Of a DNA stretch of 64,000 nucleotides, positions 39,379-47,824 are shown in pieces (position 1 is the stretch's first letter; every line of letters starts with the position of its first letter). The notes beneath the pieces are model-generated. The model worked only from the letters and a program-made list of their open reading frames with translations. It searched no databases and was not told the origin of the DNA. The stretch lies in contig CANBQT010000001.1 of NCBI GenBank assembly GCA_947371755.1, positions 124,001 through 188,000 of the forward strand, read 5' to 3'. The position numbers were made by a program, and so were the translations under genes. This DNA comes from Chitinophagaceae bacterium. GTDB lineage: Bacteria; Bacteroidota; Bacteroidia; Chitinophagales; Chitinophagaceae.

Positions 39379-40689
39379 ATGAACATCCTTCAGCAAATTC
39401 TATTCTTGGTTCTAACAGGGGTTTCGGTATGGGTATTCAGCAAAAAAGCTGGTGAAATAAAAAGGAATATTTCTCTCGGATTACCTGAAGATTTGAACGA
39501 CAACAGATCTGCTCGATGGAAAAACCTGGTTTTATTGGCTTTAGGCCAGAAGAAAATGTTTAAAAATCCATTGGTAGCTGTGATGCATTTGATTGTATAT
39601 GGAGGCTTTATAATTATCAACTTAGAGGTTTTAGAAATAGTTTTGGATGGTTTATTGGGAACGCACAGATTGTTTGTTCCTTTCTTAGGCTCATTATATA
39701 ACTGGCTTTTGAATGCATTTGAATTCTTAGCGGTACTCGTGATCATTGTTTGTGTTATTTTCTTGATACGAAGAAATATCATTCAGTTAAAACGCTTTAT
39801 GAGTAAGGATCTGAACGGATGGCCCAGATCGGATGCTAACTATATTCTATTGACTGAGATTGTTTTGATGAGTTTATTTCTCACTATGAATGCCTGCGAC
39901 TTAACCCTTCAATCACATGGCAGTGAACATTATCATCAAACCGGGACATTCTTTTTCTCGGGCTTGTTCAGTCCTCTGTTTGCTGGGTTAACCGATAATA
40001 CCTTAATTGCTATTGAACGTACCTGTTGGTGGTTGCATATTGTTGGAATATTTACTTTCTTAAATTATCTGCCTTATTCCAAACATTTACATATCATTCT
40101 TGCTTTCCCAAATGCCTATTATGCCCGCCTGGAACCTATTGGAAAAATGAAGAATATGCCATTGGTACAAAACGAAGTGCTCTATGCTATGCAACCAGAA
40201 TTAGCACCCACTGATGCACCTCCTCCTGCCAGATTTGGTGCAAAAGATGTATTTGACCTGAGTTGGAAAAGTTTGTTAGATGCATACAGTTGTACAGAAT
40301 GCGGAAGATGTACTGCTGCATGTCCCGCAAACATTACCGGGAAAATGTTGAGCCCCAGGAAGATCATGATGAGTACGAGGGATAGATTAGAAGAAGTAGG
40401 AAAGAATATTAACCTCCATAAATCATTTGTTGACGATCAGAGATCATTATTAAACGATTATATTTCTGTAGAAGAGCTAAGAGCCTGCACTACTTGTAAT
40501 GCTTGTGTTGAGGCTTGTCCGGTTAGTATCTCTCCATTGAACATTATCGCCGAACTAAGACGTTCCTTAATTATGGAAGAAAGCAATGCACCACAAGAAT
40601 GGAATGGCACTTTCAGTAATATTGAAAACAATTTTGCACCTTGGAAATTTTCTCCTGATGACAGAGATCTGTGGACCGCAGAAATGTAA
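39379..40689 (+). CDS. membrane Fe-S protein: NarI-like TM region plus 2x[4Fe-4S] HdrC-like domain
   Basis: Five or so TM segments; CTECGRCTAACPANITG and CTTCNACVEACPVSISP ferredoxin motifs. Confidence 0.85.
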   Translation: MNILQQILFLVLTGVSVWVFSKKAGEIKRNISLGLPEDLNDNRSARWKNLVLLALGQKKMFKNPLVAVMHLIVYGGFIIINLEVLEIVLDGLLGTHRLFVPFLGSLYNWLLNAFEFLAVLVIIVCVIFLIRRNIIQLKRFMSKDLNGWPRSDANYILLTEIVLMSLFLTMNACDLTLQSHGSEHYHQTGTFFFSGLFSPLFAGLTDNTLIAIERTCWWLHIVGIFTFLNYLPYSKHLHIILAFPNAYYARLEPIGKMKNMPLVQNEVLYAMQPELAPTDAPPPARFGAKDVFDLSWKSLLDAYSCTECGRCTAACPANITGKMLSPRKIMMSTRDRLEEVGKNINLHKSFVDDQRSLLNDYISVEELRACTTCNACVEACPVSISPLNIIAELRRSLIMEESNAPQEWNGTFSNIENNFAPWKFSPDDRDLWTAEM

Positions 40690-41337
40690 TTAAATAAAAG
40701 GCTTATACAGGATTCGGTATAATTGCAACAAGGCGGTTAGAAGGAATATAATTCCCATCACCATATTCAGGGTTTTATTACTGGTTTTTAATTTATTCAC
40801 TAGCCAGTTCCCGCCATGAATATAAACTGCTAAACCAGCAATAGTTCCCGTACCAGCTCCGATTGTAAATAAATTATACGCCAGTGTATTCACTGCAAGC
40901 ATTTTTGCCTGTATTAAAGTGGAAGTCCACAAAAACCAGAAAGGTATTTGTACAGGGTTCAATGCACTCATCATCATTCCCAATAAAAAGCGGTGAATTT
41001 TATTGTTCAAAACCAGTGCCTTCTTTTCTGTTTGTTGTTTTCTCGCAGTAATAAATGCCATTACCCCTAATACCAAAAACAAAACAACCGTTAACCAACC
41101 TAAACCTAAAAAAATCATTCTGTGCTGCACAACCCAATCCATACCAATCAATGCAAAGCGCAGATATACCATTTCAATAATGGCCACACCGATTGCAAAT
41201 TGCCATGCCTTTTTAAATCCTTCCTGTAAACCAACTTGTGTGGCAGTAAAACTCATATTACCCAAAGGCAATTGGCCAAGAAAACTGACAAGGAAACCAA
41301 AAAACAAAGTTGTAAGCATATCATCAATATTAAACAA
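40690..41337 (-). CDS. LysE family transporter
   Basis: FLGQLPLGNMSFTATQVGLQEGFKKAWQFAIGVAIIEMVY; multi-TM. Confidence 0.8.
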   Translation of the reverse strand: MFNIDDMLTTLFFGFLVSFLGQLPLGNMSFTATQVGLQEGFKKAWQFAIGVAIIEMVYLRFALIGMDWVVQHRMIFLGLGWLTVVLFLVLGVMAFITARKQQTEKKALVLNNKIHRFLLGMMMSALNPVQIPFWFLWTSTLIQAKMLAVNTLAYNLFTIGAGTGTIAGLAVYIHGGNWLVNKLKTSNKTLNMVMGIIFLLTALLQLYRILYKPFI

Positions 41338-41476
41338 TCTATGGCATTAATCAACCATACCAAAAACATCCATTAAAATATCAAAATAAGTTACAAGCTT
41401 TTCAACATTCATACGGCACGAATTTTGATAATGATTGATTGTAACCTTTTGCTATATTACATCTAAACTTAACTGA

Positions 41477-43981
41477 ATGAGCAATAAAAAAATCGTTGCT
41501 ATTTTTCTTGCAGTAACTATGCTACATTCGGCAATAAAAGCACAGAATATTGATTCGGCACTAACAAATTTCTACCAACAATCTTCCTTTGAAAAAGCCT
41601 ATGTGCATTTTGATAATAGTAAATATGTAGCCGGACAAACCATCTGGTTTAAGGCATATCTTCTAAATGGTTTTGAACCATCATTGATCTCAAAAAATTT
41701 TTATATTGACTGGTACGATGATCATGGCAAATTAATTAGTTCTACCATTTCGCCCATCAGCTTTTATTTGTCTTCAGGAAGTTTTTTAATTCCTAAACAG
41801 TATAGTGGGAAATATATTCAGGCTATCGCATACACCAAATGGATGCGCAATTTTGATTCTTCCTATTTTTTTAAACAAAGATTTCAAATAATTGACTCAT
41901 CCCGACAGGAAAATTTAGTTTCTCACCCCCCTCATACCAGCATTCAGTTTTTACCGGAGTCTGGCAATCTTATTGCAAATAAGCAAAACATCATCGCTTT
42001 TAAGGCTGTAGATCAGGACGGCCTTCCAATTTCTATTAATGGTACCATTGAAAATAAAAAAGGCGATTCCATCACTAGTTTCAAAACAATGCACGATGGG
42101 ATGGGAAAATTTGTTTTGACCCCTCTTAGTAACGAAACCTACACGGCAAACTGGAAGGGCAAGATGGCACCTCAGCACCAAAGTGAATTGCCCGACCCTA
42201 TTGCCGACATCATGGCGAGCAACCATGAAATCAAATTACCAGAAGTTAATACAGACGGAGTCAATTTAATTGTAGAAGCTGGCACTAATAACAGAATATT
42301 TCATATTCAAAGAACGAATACCGTTCCCGAATCAATGAAAAACTTATTATTGGTTGCACAAATGAATGGCAAAATAATTTTCAAAGCAAATATCAATTTA
42401 ACTGAAAAAGAATCCATCTCATCAACGCTGCCTACCAGTAAGATTCCTTCTGGAATATTACAACTTACTGTTTTTGATGCTAACAAACAACCTGTATGTG
42501 AACGCATCATTTTTATAAAGAATAAAGATTACCTGATTAATGCATCCATAAATATAGACAGCATCAGCACTATTAAACGAGGTAAAAACGTCATTGAAAT
42601 TGAACTGGCAGATAGCAGTTATGCGAATTTTTCTCTTGCTATCACTGATGCAGACCTGAATAGTGCCCCAGAAAATAGCATTGCATCACAATTATTACTG
42701 CAAGGAGATCTAACAGGCCATATTTATAATCCTGCTTATTATTTTAGTTCAAACGCAGATAGTGTATCCAATCATTTAGACTTGGTGATGTTAACCAACG
42801 GTTGGAGAAGGTTTAAATGGAACAATATTTTAAATAATCCTTTTTCAAAAATGCCCTTTGCAAAAGATTCGGCTTATCAAACGCTTATTGGGAAAGTTGA
42901 AAATCTTTCCAATAAAAAAAATAGTAGTACCCCATCAATCAACTTGATTATAGCAGCAAAGGATTCAAGTGAATTTATGTTAACGCCTCCTCTTCAAAAC
43001 GATGGAAGTTTCACAGCTAAAAATGTAGTGCTTTATGATACCAGTAAGATCTTTTATAGCCTAAATAATGCTAAACTTACGTTAGCTTCAAAAGTTCGGA
43101 TCGACAATGATTTTTTCAAAGTTGATGCAAATAAAATCATACACTCTGAAGAAATCAATTTAGACACAACTGGACTTACCAAATTTCAGGGATTGATTGA
43201 AGAACAAAAAAGAGTAGACCTATTAAAACAAAAAACTACGCTCAAAGAAGTAACTGTTTATGCTAAAGAGCGCACAAGAATAAAACAATTAGATGTAAAA
43301 TATACTTCTGGTTTTTTTTCAAATGACACTAAGCATTCTTTTGATATGGGTACTATACAGAATGCAAGTCATACTCAATCGATTTATGATTATCTAACAG
43401 GCAAAGTGCCTGGCTTGGATATTGGAAACTCAATGGGAGGTATTGCAACAGAAAATGTTGTACATTTTAGAGGCGGGGAAGTGTCTTTTTATTTAAACGA
43501 AGTCTTTATTCCAACATCTGATCTTCCAAATATTGACATGAGCAGTATCGCCTATATCAAAGTTTTTGACCCACCATTTGCAGGAGCACAAACCGCAATT
43601 GCAGCAACTGGCCCAGGCTCACAACTTACCTTGCCACTTATCTCATCCAGTGCGGCTATTGCCATATACACCAAAATAGGTGGCGACCTGAACAGTGAAA
43701 AACCAAAATATAACACCAGCGGAATGGATTTCCAGACGCTTGCTGGCTATACTTCTGTGAAAGAATTTTACACGCCTAATTATGCAGAAAGTAAGCAAGC
43801 TAATACAACTACTGACATAAGATCTACATTGCTATGGAATCCATGGATTAACTTAGATAAAAATAACAGTAAAGCTGTCATACGTTTTTACAACAATGAT
43901 ATCACACATTCTTTTCGAATCATTTTAGAAGGCATGGATAGTAAAGGCAAATTGATCCATATCAGTAAATTAATGAATTAG
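41477..43981 (+). CDS. exported MG2-like protein with TonB-receptor plug domain, no beta-barrel
   Basis: FEKAYVHFDNSKYVAGQTIWFKAYLLNG (MG2-like); LKEVTVYAKERTR...SIYDYLTGKVPGLDIGNSMGGIATENVVHFRGGEVSFYLNEVFI plug-like. Confidence 0.65.
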   Translation: MSNKKIVAIFLAVTMLHSAIKAQNIDSALTNFYQQSSFEKAYVHFDNSKYVAGQTIWFKAYLLNGFEPSLISKNFYIDWYDDHGKLISSTISPISFYLSSGSFLIPKQYSGKYIQAIAYTKWMRNFDSSYFFKQRFQIIDSSRQENLVSHPPHTSIQFLPESGNLIANKQNIIAFKAVDQDGLPISINGTIENKKGDSITSFKTMHDGMGKFVLTPLSNETYTANWKGKMAPQHQSELPDPIADIMASNHEIKLPEVNTDGVNLIVEAGTNNRIFHIQRTNTVPESMKNLLLVAQMNGKIIFKANINLTEKESISSTLPTSKIPSGILQLTVFDANKQPVCERIIFIKNKDYLINASINIDSISTIKRGKNVIEIELADSSYANFSLAITDADLNSAPENSIASQLLLQGDLTGHIYNPAYYFSSNADSVSNHLDLVMLTNGWRRFKWNNILNNPFSKMPFAKDSAYQTLIGKVENLSNKKNSSTPSINLIIAAKDSSEFMLTPPLQNDGSFTAKNVVLYDTSKIFYSLNNAKLTLASKVRIDNDFFKVDANKIIHSEEINLDTTGLTKFQGLIEEQKRVDLLKQKTTLKEVTVYAKERTRIKQLDVKYTSGFFSNDTKHSFDMGTIQNASHTQSIYDYLTGKVPGLDIGNSMGGIATENVVHFRGGEVSFYLNEVFIPTSDLPNIDMSSIAYIKVFDPPFAGAQTAIAATGPGSQLTLPLISSSAAIAIYTKIGGDLNSEKPKYNTSGMDFQTLAGYTSVKEFYTPNYAESKQANTTTDIRSTLLWNPWINLDKNNSKAVIRFYNNDITHSFRIILEGMDSKGKLIHISKLMN

Positions 43982-43992
43982 TTTTAAAAGCG

Positions 43993-45228
43993 TTGACAAT
44001 GAAATTCAGGTTTGTTTTAGTTTTATGTTTCATTTCTTTTCTATCAAATGCCCAATTTCTAATTGCAGGTACAGTGATAGATAGTGCAACAGCTCAACCT
44101 TTAAATGATGTAAATATTTTTTTAAGTCATACTACCATTGGTACCAACAGTAATAAAAAGGGCGAATTTCAATTAGTCAATCTGAAACAAGGGAAGTATG
44201 AAATGGTCGTTTCCTCTTTGAATTATGAAGACTATATTATCCCAATACAGATCAATCAAAAGAATGAACCCTTTATCATTAAACTAAAACCATCTGCCCA
44301 TATTTTAAAAGAAGTGGTGGTAGAATCTTATGACCCAAATGGCTGGGAAAAATGGGGTGAGCAATTCAGTCTAAATTTTATAGGTGCTACCCAAATGGCC
44401 AGGAATTGCAATTTATTGAACCCAGAAGTAGTTAAGTTCAAGTTTAATAGCAAAACAAAACGGCTGCGTGTTTTCTCTACAGAAAAATTAGTTTTTGAAA
44501 ATAAAACTTTAGGATATAAAATTTATTATTTGCTCACTAAATTCGAGCTTGATTTTAATACCAAATCATTTTCATTTAAAGGGTATCCTCTCTTCGAAGA
44601 ATTAAAGCCTAAAAAAACTAAGGAAATTACTAAATGGGCTGAAGCAAGAAATGAAACTTTCAGGGGATCCATCCGGCATTTCATCAGGAGTTTATATGCC
44701 GATCAATTAGATCAGGATGGATTTGAAGTCAGAGAAGTTAGAATTGTTAATAGCATAGAAAGAAACAGGGTGAAGGAATTGCTTCAACAACTTTATGAGA
44801 AAGCAGCCAATGGAGATAGTGCTTTATATAGGGTTAAAAATGACTCACTAGACTACTATCTAAAAGTAAACAACCTAAATGATGGAGATACAAAAGTTAC
44901 ATTAAACAAACTTGTTCCAATTGAAAATTTCGTTTTTAATCCGAATAGTACCATGGATACGAGTTCAAAAGCTGTTTTTTTTGAGGGCACAATGCAAATA
45001 ATGTATCTCAACAAAAAAATGCCCTATGAATACTTAAGGGCAGTACCTAACTTAACCGGAAATGATAATATAAGAACAGATATTTATTTGAGACCCGGTA
45101 TACCCATTTTAATTTATCCAAATGGAACTTATTTTAATGGGCTGGACTTGTTTACGGATGGATATTGGTCATGGTCGGAAAAAGTGGCAACTATGATGCC
45201 AAGCGATTATGTATTAACTGGAAAATGA
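43993..45228 (+). CDS. exported protein with carboxypeptidase-regulatory-like domain
   Basis: AGTVIDSATAQPLNDVNIFLSHTTIGTNSNKKGEFQLVNLKQGKYEMVVSSLNYE. Confidence 0.7.
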   Translation: MTMKFRFVLVLCFISFLSNAQFLIAGTVIDSATAQPLNDVNIFLSHTTIGTNSNKKGEFQLVNLKQGKYEMVVSSLNYEDYIIPIQINQKNEPFIIKLKPSAHILKEVVVESYDPNGWEKWGEQFSLNFIGATQMARNCNLLNPEVVKFKFNSKTKRLRVFSTEKLVFENKTLGYKIYYLLTKFELDFNTKSFSFKGYPLFEELKPKKTKEITKWAEARNETFRGSIRHFIRSLYADQLDQDGFEVREVRIVNSIERNRVKELLQQLYEKAANGDSALYRVKNDSLDYYLKVNNLNDGDTKVTLNKLVPIENFVFNPNSTMDTSSKAVFFEGTMQIMYLNKKMPYEYLRAVPNLTGNDNIRTDIYLRPGIPILIYPNGTYFNGLDLFTDGYWSWSEKVATMMPSDYVLTGK

Positions 45229-45243
45229 TCTCTCGAAAATTTT

Positions 45244-46422
45244 TTATCTCCAAAAACTTGGCTTTACATTGGTTCCAGTTAAGGTGCAATCAATACATTC
45301 TAATGTTGAATAATAAGTTGATCCAGGAAAGCCAAATGGTGGTGGCCCCAAAATTGGATCTTTCGCTTTAGTTGTAGGAAAAAAACCTTGTGCTTTTGCA
45401 AAAGTGATTGTATCCAATAAATCTTCAAATTCTCTTTGCAAACAAGATGTTTTAAAATTCCAATTTGGAAGTTGTTTATTATCAATAAAAATTCTTGTAT
45501 CCTGAATTTGACAAATATCGATATACCCTATTACTGGATCTTGGCGATTTGAAACACAATGGATATTACCTTTTAGTTCAGAAGGTTGTGAATCAAAAAC
45601 AGTGCCTGTAGACTCTGTATTTTTTTTCATTTTTTGTAAGTATTGATACTTTCCTTCACTCAAACTATATTGCCTTGTCATTAAACTAAATAAAACTGCC
45701 AGTTTAATTGAACCCGTTGGAACAAAATGTAACGGCAGGTATATTTTATTATTAGAAAGACTAACTGTTGATCCTATTATTATACTCTTAGAATTATCTT
45801 CCTGCCAACATTTGATAATAGTAGTGTCGAATGATACCAAAATCGGATCCTTGAAAGTAAAGTTATACTTTAACCCATTAAAGGTATTAACTGGTACGTA
45901 TTTATAATAGGATATATATGGCGAATGATATTCCCATGTTTCTGTAAAATCCCATTGATAATATTTTGTTGTATTGGCGGGATCTTGGGTATTTACAAAT
46001 AAATGAACACCTAAAGAATCTTGCTTCCAACTAACACTATCTATGGGTGGAGTAGTTTGAACAGGAACAAAATCAGATTGATAAAATTTCCCATCTGATG
46101 TATTGATGTTTAACCGATATTTTATAGCAGTATTCAGGTTTAGCCGCGAAATATTATAATTTCCAATGGCATTCTCTATCAAATTGAATTGAGTATTATT
46201 TTCCCCTTCTACAATTACCTTTGCACCTCTTTCATATACTAATGCAGTACTATCCAGCTGCATGGTTCTTTTTAAAATTATATTGGTTGCACCGTTCCCT
46301 GCATTTATCACCCCCTCCACTACTAAATAACCAGTAGGAGATGTTTTTGCAGGTGAAACATATTTTTCCTTGCAGGTTCCAAAAAGGACAATTACCAATA
46401 TTGAAAATGCAACATTTTTCAT
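45244..46422 (-). CDS. DUF4249 family lipoprotein
   Basis: VLFGTCKEKYVSPAKTSPTGYLVVEGVINAGNGATNIILKRTMQLD and C-terminal CIDCTLTGTNVKPSFW. Confidence 0.75.
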   Translation of the reverse strand: MKNVAFSILVIVLFGTCKEKYVSPAKTSPTGYLVVEGVINAGNGATNIILKRTMQLDSTALVYERGAKVIVEGENNTQFNLIENAIGNYNISRLNLNTAIKYRLNINTSDGKFYQSDFVPVQTTPPIDSVSWKQDSLGVHLFVNTQDPANTTKYYQWDFTETWEYHSPYISYYKYVPVNTFNGLKYNFTFKDPILVSFDTTIIKCWQEDNSKSIIIGSTVSLSNNKIYLPLHFVPTGSIKLAVLFSLMTRQYSLSEGKYQYLQKMKKNTESTGTVFDSQPSELKGNIHCVSNRQDPVIGYIDICQIQDTRIFIDNKQLPNWNFKTSCLQREFEDLLDTITFAKAQGFFPTTKAKDPILGPPPFGFPGSTYYSTLECIDCTLTGTNVKPSFWR

Positions 46423-46511
46423 ATTATAAATTTAATGAAATTAAGTTCTCGGACAACTTAGTTCCTTCTTTCATTATTCGATTTTGAGTTACATTCGTAG
46501 AAACTTTTTGT

Positions 46512-47291
46512 ATGAAGGTGAATACCATGGCCCAAATGATGATGAATGGAGAAACCCCCGAAGTGTTGTTTTGGGTGGGTTGTGCAGGAAGTTTTGATCA
46601 GAGAGCACAAAAGATCACCAAAGCATTTGCAACTATCCTAGATAAAGTAGGCGTTAAGTTTGCCATTTTGGGAAAGGAAGAAGCCTGTACCGGCGACCCT
46701 GCCAGAAGAGCCGGTAATGAATTTCTCTTTCAAATGATGGCCTATCAAAATATTCAGATCCTGAATGGATATGGCATCAAAAAAATAGTGACTACCTGTC
46801 CGCATTGCTTCAATACCCTTAAAAACGAGTACCCTGAACTGGGAGGTAGCTATGATGTAATTCATCACACGACTTTTTTACAGGAATTGATTGATCAGGG
46901 AAAAATAAAATTGAAAGAAGGCGGAACCTATAAAGGCAAAAAGATTTCTTACCATGATAGTTGCTACTTAGGACGTTCAAATGATATTTACGAAGCCCCT
47001 CGCAAGGTTTTAGAGGCATTGGAAGGAGAGCTGATAGAAATGAAACGCTGCCGCAGCAATGGCCTTTGTTGTGGCGCTGGTGGGGCCCAAATGTTCAAAG
47101 AAGATGAACCAGGAGATAAACGCATCAATATCGAAAGAGCAGATGAAGCCTTGGAAACCGGCGCTTCTATAATAGCGGCAGCTTGCCCCTTCTGTAACAC
47201 TATGATGACAGATGGTGTCAAGAACCGCGAAAAGGAAGGATCAGTGGCCGTTTTAGATATTGCAGAAATGATTGCGGAATCTATGGAATAG
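46512..47291 (+). CDS. HdrB-like (CCG-domain) Fe-S protein
   Basis: CCG-type motifs VTTCPHCFNTLKNEYPELGG, SYHDSCYLGR, GLCCGAGGAQMF, AACPFCNTMM. Confidence 0.88.
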   Translation: MKVNTMAQMMMNGETPEVLFWVGCAGSFDQRAQKITKAFATILDKVGVKFAILGKEEACTGDPARRAGNEFLFQMMAYQNIQILNGYGIKKIVTTCPHCFNTLKNEYPELGGSYDVIHHTTFLQELIDQGKIKLKEGGTYKGKKISYHDSCYLGRSNDIYEAPRKVLEALEGELIEMKRCRSNGLCCGAGGAQMFKEDEPGDKRINIERADEALETGASIIAAACPFCNTMMTDGVKNREKEGSVAVLDIAEMIAESME

Positions 47292-47296
47292 TAGTT

Positions 47297-47304
47297 TATT
47301 TTTG
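47297..47304 (+). promoter_or_regulatory. candidate Bacteroidetes -7 element TATTTTTG
   Basis: Exact TAnnTTTG match 5 nt before the ATG at 47309; -33 not clear. Confidence 0.35.
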
Positions 47305-47308
47305 CACT

Positions 47309-47824
47309 ATGAATTTCGAATACGCACACCTCATCCCAGAAGACTTTCATCCCAGCTCTCGTGTTTGGATCTATCAAAGTAGTCGCTTATTCTTTATCAG
47401 TGAAGCTTTGGAAATTGAAGAGATTCTCAACAGTTTTGTAGATACCTGGAAAAGTCATGGTGCCCCAGTAAAGGGATATGCCAATTTATTATTTGGCCAG
47501 TTTGTAGTTTTAATTGCTGACGAAACTACTATCCCGGTAGGCGGATGTAGTGCAGATTCTTCTGTTCATATGATTCAGGATATTGAGAAACGATTTAAAG
47601 TAGATATGTTCAATCGCCAGAATCTGGCATTTGTGGTCAAAGACAAAATTCAGACATTACCACTTGCTCAGTTAAAATATGGATTTGAAAATGGTTTTCT
47701 TCATGCTGAAACACCGTATTTCAATAATCTGGTCGCTACTAAACATGAACTATTACACAATTGGATTACTCCAGTGAAAGATAGTTGGCTTTCAGCAAGA
47801 ATTCCAGTTGTGAAGATGGATTAG
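47309..47824 (+). CDS. conserved Bacteroidetes protein of unknown function (commonly labelled 'ABC transporter ATPase')
   Basis: NFEYAHLIPEDFHPSSRVWIYQSSRLF, VDTWKSHGAPVKGYANLLFGQFVVLIADE; no Walker A/B or ABC signature. Confidence 0.65.
   Translation: MNFEYAHLIPEDFHPSSRVWIYQSSRLFFISEALEIEEILNSFVDTWKSHGAPVKGYANLLFGQFVVLIADETTIPVGGCSADSSVHMIQDIEKRFKVDMFNRQNLAFVVKDKIQTLPLAQLKYGFENGFLHAETPYFNNLVATKHELLHNWITPVKDSWLSARIPVVKMD

Noticed and set aside
39390-39782. Minus-strand ORF of 130 aa within the Fe-S membrane gene
   Set aside because: Shadow ORF opposite a TM-rich CDS; composition is typical of antisense artefacts.
41003-41350. Plus-strand ORF of 115 aa opposite lysE
   Set aside because: Antisense shadow of a conserved transporter.
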